The notes below the pieces were generated by a model. That model was not told where the DNA came from. It ran no database searches and saw nothing but the letters and a program-made list of their open reading frames with translations. Position numbers and translations under genes: made by a program. From positions 1 to 38,546 of the forward strand of contig JAGAJF010000012.1 in the NCBI GenBank assembly GCA_017829005.1: a stretch of 38,546 bases of DNA, given 5' to 3'. The DNA comes from Oscillospiraceae bacterium. Lineage in GTDB: Bacteria; Bacillota; Clostridia; Oscillospirales; Ruminococcaceae. Below are positions 7,677-14,629 of this stretch, piece after piece (positions within the stretch are counted from its first letter, which is position 1; each line of letters begins with the position of its first letter).

Positions 7677-8729
7677 TCAATCGGAAATAAATATCTGTAC
7701 CCAGCAGTTTGTTGACGGGTCGTAACCCACGCCCACAGCTGTGTAATTGGAAGAGAGGATATTCTGCTTGTGACCCGATGAATTCATCCAGCAGTCCATT
7801 ACCTCCTCAGGGGTACGCTGACCCATAGCAATATTCTCGCCGGCATAGCCATAGGGAACGGTAATAGCCGTAAAGCAGTCGGTGCCGTCGGGACGGGTGT
7901 GGGAGAAATAAACGCTTATCTCCTCAGCACGAAGCTGAGCGTTTTTGCAAAGCTCGTCATTTTTCTTGAGAGCAGACTTGCCTGCAGCCGCTCTTTCCTC
8001 GTTGATAAGACGAATTACCTCGTCAACGTAAGCGGACGCATCGGAAGAGGAAGTTTCGCCTGCGGACGCTGTATCATCTGCTCCCCAGAAATCGGAAGTA
8101 TCCTGAGAAGTCTTTTTTTCGCCCAGCTTAAAGGACACCTTGCCGTCCGAAGAAGAGCCGACCTTAACATCAAATTCAAGAGATACCGACTTGTCATAAG
8201 CGTCATAAAGCTTAAACGAAGACGTTCCGTTCTTCTTTCCCTTAATTTTCAGAACATAACCGCTGCCGCTGCTCAGAGCGCCGCCCGAAACGGAGCATAC
8301 GCTCGAATCGGAGCATTCTATCATGACCTCGCTGACATCGGTGTAAACATAAACGCTTACGCTGCCGCCCTTTTTAACGTTAACAACGTTATTTTCGGAA
8401 GCAGGGACCACAGTGACCTTGCACTTGTACTTCTTGCCGTTGTATTTTGCATAAATGTATGCAGTGCCTTCGCTTACACCCGTCACCTTGCCCTTGGAGT
8501 ATTTAGCCACCTTTTTATCGGACATAGACCAGGTTATCTTGCCGCCGGAAGTGCCTTTGAGCTTCAGAGAAGCGGACTGACCCACCTCAAGGGTAACGGA
8601 AGTCCTGCTCAGCCCCACAGTCTGAGCGGCACTGACAGGCAAAGCCCACAGGGAAGCCATTCCAACCATCAGAATAAGCGCCGAAACAAATACGGCAAAT
8701 GTTTTCTTTACAGAAATTCTCATCATCAT
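7677..8729 (-). CDS. Secreted CAP (SCP/PR1) domain protein with Big2 Ig-like domain
   Basis: A secreted protein: signal peptide from the Met-Met-Met start through about residue 34 (cleavage after VSAA), then a Big2-type Ig-like domain (VGLSRTSVTLEVGQSASLKL, GKVTGVSEGTAYIYAKYNG), a second beta-rich region, a Ser-rich linker and a C-terminal CAP domain of about 120 residues. CAP motifs are intact: EVIRLINEERAAAGKSAL, FSHTRPDG, AGENIAMG and SSGHKQNIL. In bacteria such domains are extracellular and of mostly unknown activity. The start is taken at 8729 (first of three ATGs), about 7 nt after GAAAGG; a longer frame from 8783 lacks good spacing and yields no signal peptide at the N-terminus. It is the first gene of the seven-gene operon. 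Confidence 0.88.
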   Translation of the reverse strand: MMMRISVKKTFAVFVSALILMVGMASLWALPVSAAQTVGLSRTSVTLEVGQSASLKLKGTSGGKITWSMSDKKVAKYSKGKVTGVSEGTAYIYAKYNGKKYKCKVTVVPASENNVVNVKKGGSVSVYVYTDVSEVMIECSDSSVCSVSGGALSSGSGYVLKIKGKKNGTSSFKLYDAYDKSVSLEFDVKVGSSSDGKVSFKLGEKKTSQDTSDFWGADDTASAGETSSSDASAYVDEVIRLINEERAAAGKSALKKNDELCKNAQLRAEEISVYFSHTRPDGTDCFTAITVPYGYAGENIAMGQRTPEEVMDCWMNSSGHKQNILSSNYTAVGVGYDPSTNCWVQIFISD

Positions 8730-8809
8730 GACCGACCTTTCAAAAATATCCCCCGGAGAATAACAATGTCCGTGAACAGACATACCTCTCCATAATTTTA
8801 GATAAATTT

Positions 8810-8838
8810 ATTATACCAAATTTCCTCAGATAAGTCAA
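8810..8838 (-). promoter_or_regulatory. Sigma-A promoter of the seven-gene operon
   Basis: Minus strand: -35 TTGACT (8833-8838), 17-bp spacer, -10 TATAAT (8810-8815). It drives the CAP gene and the six genes behind it. The upstream region to 8886 is AT-rich and shared with the divergent promoter of the first FecR-like gene. Confidence 0.88.
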
Positions 8839-8885
8839 TCATCTTTAATGAATTTTAACAACTGTCGGAAATACTCAAATCCTGT

Positions 8886-8914
8886 TTGACAAATCCGCAA
8901 TGCTGTGCTATAAT
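8886..8914 (+). promoter_or_regulatory. Consensus sigma-A promoter of the FecR-like genes
   Basis: TTGACA (8886-8891), 17-bp spacer ending in TGTGC, TATAAT (8909-8914): a perfect consensus. It is divergent from the promoter at 8810-8838. Confidence 0.92.
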
Positions 8915-8967
8915 GAAGGAGTATACACAGGGACGGTCATATCCCGACCAAAGGAATGATTTTTCGA

Positions 8968-10251
8968 ATGAAAAAAATTATGCAATTTCTCACAGAGCAC
9001 GCACTTATGCTGGTGATAACAGCCATAGCCGCCGTGTCTCTTATACTGATAATAATCGTGTTCACCCTTGCAAGCTCGGGCAGCAGCGACAGAAAGCTTT
9101 CCATAAAGGACATATCGGGAAGCGCATTTATCCTCAAAAGCGACGGTCAGATACCCGCCGACAAGAACACGGTGCTTGAAAGCGGCGACGTGATAATAAC
9201 CTCCTCCGACGGCGAAGTAAAGCTTTCTGTGGATAAGGATAAATACATAATCATCGAACCCGATACCACCTTGTATGTTAACTTTACCGATGTTTCCGAA
9301 AAGGGCAGCGTTATCGTGAATATTTCGGAAGGCTCGGCAATATGCCGCCTTGACTCAAAGCTCCCGAAAAATTCCGCATTTGAGGTACGCACACCCAACG
9401 CCGTCGTATCAGCGGCAGGAACGGTTTTCCGAACGGATTTTTCCTATCTCGACACCTATGGCGGACACGATGCGGTAAAGCTTACCGAGGTAGAATGTGC
9501 CGAAGGCTCGGTGGATATCCAGCTGTATGACGATAACGCCTCCCCCGCCGACCAGCTTATGCTGCTTGCCGAGGGAAAGAGCGCAAGGCTCATGACCTGT
9601 GCTGACGCCGCAAGATTTGAGTATCTAAACAGCGCTACCGACCTTTATTCCCTTTCGGAAAGCACCCTGAGAGCATTTATCAGAATAGCGGCAGACCGTC
9701 CCCTTGCATATTCCCTCACCGACCTGAACAACGCATATCAGACCGCCCTGGGGATATCGGAAACGGCTGCACAGACTGAGCCTATACCCGCCGAAACGGC
9801 ACCTCCCCCCTCGGAAACCTCCGAAAGCGCCGAAATAAGCTTTTCAACAGCGGTAATAACCTCCGAGATTTCCGAAACGGCAGTGCCTTCCGAAACCACC
9901 GTAACCACCGAAAGCAGTTCTGTAACGGAAACGGAAAGCGTGACCACGGAATCCACACCCATATCCGTTGCACAGACCACCACAAGGGTCTACAGCGTAA
10001 CAACAGCCCCGTCCGTGACCACATCACCTCCCTCTGAGACTGTAACAGCCGCTCCGACGGAAACATCTCAGCAGACCGCAGCGTCAATTCCTGCAATAAA
10101 GCCTGCAGCCCCGATCACAGCTTCGTCAGAGACAACGACTTCGTCAGAGACCACGCCGCCCGTTACCGAGCCTTCCGTCTCCGAGACCACCGTCCCCGTT
10201 TCAACTATCCCCTGGTGGGAGATAATAAATTCAGCCGCCCTTACCTCATAA
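8968..10251 (+). CDS. FecR-domain surface protein with long Ser/Thr-rich tail
   Basis: An N-terminal membrane anchor (residues ~9-35, ALMLVITAIAAVSLILII) leads into a FecR-like beta domain: SGSAFILKSDGQIPADKNTV, LESGDVIITSSDGEVKLSVD, then RTPNAVVSAAGTVFRTD, the FecR core pattern. The last ~150 residues are low complexity, rich in Thr, Ser, Glu and Pro, and look like an extended cell-wall-spanning stalk. No LPXTG sortase signal is seen at the C-terminus. FecR of Gram-negative bacteria is an anti-sigma regulator, but no sigma factor or TonB gene is nearby, so a structural or sensory surface role seems more likely; this is inference. The ATG at 8968 is preferred over 8956 because AAAGGA directly abuts the latter. 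It is followed 24 nt later by a paralogue. Confidence 0.8.
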   Translation: MKKIMQFLTEHALMLVITAIAAVSLILIIIVFTLASSGSSDRKLSIKDISGSAFILKSDGQIPADKNTVLESGDVIITSSDGEVKLSVDKDKYIIIEPDTTLYVNFTDVSEKGSVIVNISEGSAICRLDSKLPKNSAFEVRTPNAVVSAAGTVFRTDFSYLDTYGGHDAVKLTEVECAEGSVDIQLYDDNASPADQLMLLAEGKSARLMTCADAARFEYLNSATDLYSLSESTLRAFIRIAADRPLAYSLTDLNNAYQTALGISETAAQTEPIPAETAPPPSETSESAEISFSTAVITSEISETAVPSETTVTTESSSVTETESVTTESTPISVAQTTTRVYSVTTAPSVTTSPPSETVTAAPTETSQQTAASIPAIKPAAPITASSETTTSSETTPPVTEPSVSETTVPVSTIPWWEIINSAALTS

Positions 10252-10275
10252 GGCGTACAGAAAGGAATCAAACCA

Positions 10276-11814
10276 ATGAAAACATATAAAACAGCCATTA
10301 TAACAGGCGCTATCGCACTTGTCGCCGTCATTGCCACAGTAATAATTCTGAATCTGGGCAATGCAGGCAGCGGACTTTACATTGCGGCAGTCTCGGGAGA
10401 TGTGCTTGTAAGCTCCCCCGACGGCGCGTCGGCAGCGGCAGCAGCAGACAGTATGCTTTCAAACGGCGATATCCTCACCGTAAACGAGAGCGGCTCCTGC
10501 AGGCTCATCTACCGTTCAAGAGACAACTCCAACGATGAAAACTACATAGTTCTTGAACCTTCCACACAGATATTTGTAACAGGCGATTTCAACGGCAAAT
10601 CCGACAGCGAGCTTTTCCTTAACCGCGGCGCAGTGTTCGTAAGCTCTCTCACCGACTGCTCTGCAAATGCAGTCATCCGCACCGAAAGCTCCTCATATAC
10701 CACAAAGAAAGCGGTAATGCGCATCTCCTATGAAATGGGCGAAGCTCAGACCGTAACAAACGCCGTTTCCTTCGGCGGCAGTTCGGAGATAAACCTCTAT
10801 GACTCAATGGGCAATCCCGTGGACAGAGATGGCTACAAGCTCCAGTCAGAGGTACCCGAAATACTTGGTGAAGGAAGAACTTCCATAATTGTAAGCGGCG
10901 ATGTTCCGTCATTTGACAGCCTGAATGTCCCTGCCGTACTTTCGGATTACAGTGCATCAACACTCAGAGAGCTTTTCACCGCCTCCTCCTTCGGCGAGCT
11001 TGCATTCTCGGCAGAGGAGATAAAGACAGCCTATGACAATGCTCCCGAGGAAATGCCCTCCGCACCCGTCACCACAGAGACAGCTCCCGAAGAGACTACC
11101 GTAACAATTCCAACCGAAACAACTCCTGCCGAAACCACCGTTCCCGTCAGCGAGACCGAGGAGACTACTACCACCACACCCTACACAACAACTGCTCCTC
11201 AGACCACCACCACACCCTATACGACCACCGCCGCACCCGTTACCACAACAGCGGCACCTGTTACAACTGCCTCTCCTCAGACCACAGCAGCCGAAGCGCA
11301 GTTCATCTCAGTTTATATCATCATTGAGGACGAGATAATCGTCCAGGAGGTTGAATACGGCGGAAATGCTTCACAGCCCTCCGTTCCTGAGATACCGGGC
11401 AAGAAGTTCATCGGCTGGGACGGCGAATTTACAAACATAACCGAGGAGACCACCATAACAGCCATCTTTGAGGACGATCTCTCTTCCACTGCCGCACCCG
11501 AGACCACGGCACCCGATTATGAAAATCCCTTTGAGTCTCAGACAACGACCGCAGATACCACACTCCAGACCTTTACAGTAACAGTTATAGTAAACGGTCA
11601 GGCAACCACCCAGCTTGTTCCCTTCGGCGGCAGCGCATCGCTTCCGAATGTATCTATCCCCGGCTATACCTTCCTCGGCTGGGAGGGCAACGGCACATAC
11701 ATCACCGCTGATACCACCATTACCGCTATCCTCCTTCCCGACACCGGCTATATCAGCGACACTCAGATAACAACAACTGCAACAAGCTATGTGTTCTCAG
11801 ATGTGACACTGTAA
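10276..11814 (+). CDS. FecR-like surface protein with Thr-rich linker and two InlB B-repeats
   Basis: A paralogue of the gene before it: N-terminal membrane anchor (residues ~5-27), FecR-like domain (SGDVLVSSPDG, LSNGDILTVNESGSCRL, FVTGDFNGKSDSELFLNRG), then a linker of Thr/Pro/Ala repeats around residues 265-340. Two Listeria-Bacteroides (InlB B) repeats follow, about 345-395 and 430-490: the first has EYGGNASQPSVPEIPGKKF then IGWDGEF, the second PFGGSASLPNVSIPGYTF then LGWEGNG, each ending in a TTITAI strand. B-repeats are found on surface proteins of Firmicutes. AGAAAGGA precedes the ATG at 9 nt. No sortase motif is visible at the C-terminus. A role in attachment or envelope sensing is inference. 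Confidence 0.82.
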   Translation: MKTYKTAIITGAIALVAVIATVIILNLGNAGSGLYIAAVSGDVLVSSPDGASAAAAADSMLSNGDILTVNESGSCRLIYRSRDNSNDENYIVLEPSTQIFVTGDFNGKSDSELFLNRGAVFVSSLTDCSANAVIRTESSSYTTKKAVMRISYEMGEAQTVTNAVSFGGSSEINLYDSMGNPVDRDGYKLQSEVPEILGEGRTSIIVSGDVPSFDSLNVPAVLSDYSASTLRELFTASSFGELAFSAEEIKTAYDNAPEEMPSAPVTTETAPEETTVTIPTETTPAETTVPVSETEETTTTTPYTTTAPQTTTTPYTTTAAPVTTTAAPVTTASPQTTAAEAQFISVYIIIEDEIIVQEVEYGGNASQPSVPEIPGKKFIGWDGEFTNITEETTITAIFEDDLSSTAAPETTAPDYENPFESQTTTADTTLQTFTVTVIVNGQATTQLVPFGGSASLPNVSIPGYTFLGWEGNGTYITADTTITAILLPDTGYISDTQITTTATSYVFSDVTL

Positions 11815-11841
11815 TACTCTAAGCTCACAAATAAGCCATTC

Positions 11842-11866
11842 TGACCGTTCCCTGCCGGAGCGGTCA
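11842..11866 (+). terminator. Hairpin after the FecR-like genes, weak terminator
   Basis: TGACCGTTCC pairs with GGAGCGGTCA (one G-U pair) around a 5-nt loop, followed by TTTGGCATTT. The U-run is short, so read-through into the AEC transporter gene is plausible. Confidence 0.5.
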
Positions 11867-11897
11867 TTTGGCATTTATGCAAAAAGGACGACCGCCA

Positions 11898-12860
11898 ATG
11901 AACAACCTTATCTACAGCCTTAACGCCACAATGCCCGTATTCCTCGTTATCCTCATCGGGTATATCTTAAACCGTCTCGGAATGTTCAGTGAAGGCTTTA
12001 TCGCTTCATCAAACAAATTCATCTTCAACGTCTGCCTGCCCGTAATGGTGTTTGCAGACCTTGCAAAGGAAAATATCATCGCTTCCTTTAACGGCAGCCT
12101 GGTGATATACAGCGCCGTTATAACCACCATAGCCTTCGCCGTGATATGGCTGTGCGCAAGACTTTTCATAAAGGATAAGTCTATCATCGGAGCCTTTGTG
12201 CAGGCGTCCTACCGAAGCTCGGTGGCAGTAATGGGCTTTGCCTTTATGCAGAATATCTACGGCAGCTCCGGGCTTATCCCAATGATAATCATAGGCTGTG
12301 TGCCCCTTTATAATATCTATGCCGTCACCGTCCTCACCTTTGAAGCCGAGGACGCACAGAACGACCCCGACAAGAAAAACAAGCTTAAAAAAGCAGCGGT
12401 GGGAATAATCAAAAACCCCATCATCATTGGAATAATCGCAGGCTGTATCGGCTCATTGCTAAACGTCTACAGCTATATGCCCCCCATAATCGACAAGACC
12501 CTGACAAATCTCTCCCAGATAGCAACACCTCTCTCTCTTATCGTCATAGGAGCCTCCTTCGAGGGACGCAAGGCAATAGCAAAGCTAAAGCCCACCGCAG
12601 TCTGCTGTGCCGTAAAGCTGCTCATAATGCCCTTCGTGTTTCTCACAGCGGCAATACTGCTTGGTTTCAGAGACGAAGCACTCCTCGCCCTTGTGATATT
12701 GCTTGGCTCCCCCACCACCCCCTCCTGCTATATTATGGCAAATAATATGAAAAACGACGGCGTCCTGACATCAAGCGTAATAGCCGCCACCACCCTTTTA
12801 TCCTCGGTAACGCTTACATTCTGGATATTTTTAGTAAGATCTCTGGGATATATTTCATAA
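11898..12860 (+). CDS. AEC-family transporter (auxin efflux carrier-like)
   Basis: A 320-residue inner membrane carrier with about ten hydrophobic segments and the AEC pattern: N-terminal FLVILIGYILNRLGMFSEGF, NKFIFNVCLPVMVFADLAK near residue 40 and the C-terminal LLGSPTTPSCYIMANNM. Family members export organic acids, malonate or related anions; the substrate cannot be told. I start at the ATG at 11898, since the ten extra codons upstream overlap the region just after the terminator hairpin and AAGGA lies about 10 nt upstream of 11898. It stands alone between the FecR-like pair and the cell-wall-binding gene. Confidence 0.88.
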   Translation: MNNLIYSLNATMPVFLVILIGYILNRLGMFSEGFIASSNKFIFNVCLPVMVFADLAKENIIASFNGSLVIYSAVITTIAFAVIWLCARLFIKDKSIIGAFVQASYRSSVAVMGFAFMQNIYGSSGLIPMIIIGCVPLYNIYAVTVLTFEAEDAQNDPDKKNKLKKAAVGIIKNPIIIGIIAGCIGSLLNVYSYMPPIIDKTLTNLSQIATPLSLIVIGASFEGRKAIAKLKPTAVCCAVKLLIMPFVFLTAAILLGFRDEALLALVILLGSPTTPSCYIMANNMKNDGVLTSSVIAATTLLSSVTLTFWIFLVRSLGYIS

Positions 12861-12904
12861 AAGCCCCAATTTGACAACAAAAGGTTACAGCTTTGCCAAA
12901 TCAC

Positions 12905-12933
12905 TTGAACCGCCTATAAAAATCTGCTATAAT
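12905..12933 (+). promoter_or_regulatory. Sigma-A promoter of the cell-wall-binding-repeat gene
   Basis: TTGAAC (12905-12910), 17-bp spacer, TATAAT (12928-12933), 51 bp before the start codon at 12984. Confidence 0.85.
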
Positions 12934-12983
12934 AATACTGCAGGAAAGAACCCCACGCAAATGAAAGAAAGGCGGAATGATCT

Positions 12984-14411
12984 ATGAAAAGAACCACTGT
13001 GAAGCTGCTGGCAATAGCCGCCGCAGCAGTAATGACCATAAGCGCCGCACCCTGCATCAGCGCCATTGAATACGGCTGGCAGGAGATAAACGGCAATAAA
13101 AAATATTATATGGAAAACGACGAATATGCAAAAGGAATAGTTGTGGTTGACGGCGTTGCTCAGAGATTTGACTCCGAGGGAAATTACATCGGAGTATATA
13201 CGGGACTTGCAACACTCAGCAAAAAAACCGTATTTTTCGACAATGGGCTTATGTACAGGGACGGCTGGCTCAAGGTCGGGGGCAGCACATATTATTTCTA
13301 TCCCGACGGCTCTGCCGCAAAGGGAATAACTGTAATAGACGGCAAGACATATTATTTCACCTCCACAGGCGCTCTGAAAAAGGATACCGCTGCCTATGAA
13401 GTCACAGCCGACAAGCCCGTGATCCTCTCGGGGCAGCGTGAAACGATCCGCTTCACCGTGACAACGGATGATATGAGCTCCGAAGCCATTCTCGGAAACA
13501 TAGGAGCAGGCTCACTACATCAGTTCAAAGGCGGAAAATGGTACAAGGTAAAGCCCGACAGCGGCTACTGCATTGACGATATCGCCCATATTTTAGGCAC
13601 AAGCAAGGACTACGGCACAAGCACCGGCAAGGTGACTCTCACCTTCACTCCCGAGGATTACAGGCTTGACCTTAAAACAGGACTATACCGTGTTGAGATA
13701 CCAATTTACACCAACGGAAAGACCGTTACAAAATACTGTGAATTCAATATCGTTGAGCCTGCACAGGTCACTACTCCCCGAAGCGAGTATTATCTTACCG
13801 ACACCAACGAAATCAGCTTTAGCGTAAATGTAAACAACACCTCCCGTATATATGCCGCGGAAGCCATAGAGCTTTTCTGCAAGAATGAAGCAAGCGGCGA
13901 ATGGGAAAGGATATCCCCAAAGACTGCCTCCTCTGTCTCTGCAGCCTCATATGAAGCAGCGGCAGGCACCTCTGTCACCTCAAAGCTTGATCTGGGCAGA
14001 TACAGCAAAACAAAGCTTAAAACGGGAACATACCGCGCATCACTCGGCACGGGACTCTCCTGTGAGTTCAAGCTCATTGCCCCCTTTGAATGCTCGGCAG
14101 TGCAGACCGAAACAAAGAGCGCCCGCAACAGGCAGATAACCGTAACTGTGGTGAACGATACCGACAGACCCGTTACCCTCAAGGGCTACGGCACTCTTTA
14201 CCGCCTTGAAAAGAACAAATACAAAAAGGTGGAGCTGAAAAAGGGCAAGAAGCTTGACACCGAGCTTACCGTCCCCGCCATGACCAAATGGGACAAGAGC
14301 TTTGTACTCACCGATTACTATTCTCTGAGCAGCCTGAAAAAAGGCTCCTACTGCATACAGCTTAAAGACAATAACGGCTTTGTGAAATACGCATATTTTG
14401 ACCTCAAGTAA
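12984..14411 (+). CDS. Secreted protein with cell-wall-binding repeats and Ig-like domains
   Basis: A signal peptide (residues 1-~27, LLAIAAAAVMTISAAPCISA) is followed by choline-binding-type repeats: YGWQEINGNKKYYME, RDGWLKVGGSTYYFYPDGSA and GITVIDGKTYYFTSTGALKK, about residues 30-135. The rest, ~330 residues, is beta-rich and holds at least two or three related Ig-like modules with recurring features such as LKTGLYRVEIPIY, LKTGTYRASLGTG and LKKGSYCIQLKD. The repeats would tether it to wall polymers. AAAGGCGG lies 8 nt before the ATG. It is monocistronic with its own promoter. No catalytic domain is recognised, so a structural or binding role is inferred. Confidence 0.8.
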   Translation: MKRTTVKLLAIAAAAVMTISAAPCISAIEYGWQEINGNKKYYMENDEYAKGIVVVDGVAQRFDSEGNYIGVYTGLATLSKKTVFFDNGLMYRDGWLKVGGSTYYFYPDGSAAKGITVIDGKTYYFTSTGALKKDTAAYEVTADKPVILSGQRETIRFTVTTDDMSSEAILGNIGAGSLHQFKGGKWYKVKPDSGYCIDDIAHILGTSKDYGTSTGKVTLTFTPEDYRLDLKTGLYRVEIPIYTNGKTVTKYCEFNIVEPAQVTTPRSEYYLTDTNEISFSVNVNNTSRIYAAEAIELFCKNEASGEWERISPKTASSVSAASYEAAAGTSVTSKLDLGRYSKTKLKTGTYRASLGTGLSCEFKLIAPFECSAVQTETKSARNRQITVTVVNDTDRPVTLKGYGTLYRLEKNKYKKVELKKGKKLDTELTVPAMTKWDKSFVLTDYYSLSSLKKGSYCIQLKDNNGFVKYAYFDLK

Positions 14412-14435
14412 ACATCGCACATCAGTTCCATAATT

Positions 14436-14464
14436 ATTATAGCACATTCGTTTTGTTTTGTCAA
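14436..14464 (-). promoter_or_regulatory. Consensus promoter facing into the 3' end of the preceding gene (antisense)
   Basis: Minus strand: TTGACA (14459-14464), 17-bp spacer ending in TGTGC, TATAAT (14436-14441). It is as good as the other sigma-A promoters in the window but points into the end of the plus-strand gene at 12984-14411. No convincing coding sequence follows it on the minus strand, so it may make an antisense RNA. Confidence 0.6.
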
Positions 14465-14484
14465 GTGTTTTTATAAATTTTTCC

Positions 14485-14514
14485 GACCCCGAAGAAAAAT
14501 TATTCTTTGGGGTC
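14485..14514 (+). terminator. Hairpin terminator after the cell-wall-binding-repeat gene
   Basis: GACCCC.AAGAA pairs with TTCTT.GGGGTC (11 bp with one mismatch), followed by AGTTTTATTG. It lies 70 bp after the stop codon. Confidence 0.6.
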
Positions 14515-14566
14515 AGTTTTATTGTAATATATTGTAATATGTTGATACCAAATAAATATCCTCATC

Positions 14567-14595
14567 TTGACATATGTAATAAAATGCCGTAAAAT
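14567..14595 (+). promoter_or_regulatory. Sigma-A promoter of the GH3 gene
   Basis: TTGACA (14567-14572), 17-bp spacer, TAAAAT (14590-14595). It overlaps the longest GH3 open frame and so rules out the upstream start. Confidence 0.85.
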
Positions 14596-14629
14596 AAAGA
14601 AAAATATTATCACCAACGGAGGGATATCT

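Noticed and set aside
14040-14447. 135-codon minus-strand frame downstream of the antisense promoter
   Set aside because: It starts at the -10 element itself and has no ribosome binding site; codon pattern is that of a shadow of the plus-strand gene.
14567-14629. Longer N-terminus for the GH3 gene from 14567
   Set aside because: The codons overlap the -35 and -10 of the promoter at 14567-14595, and GGAGG is placed for the GTG at 14630.
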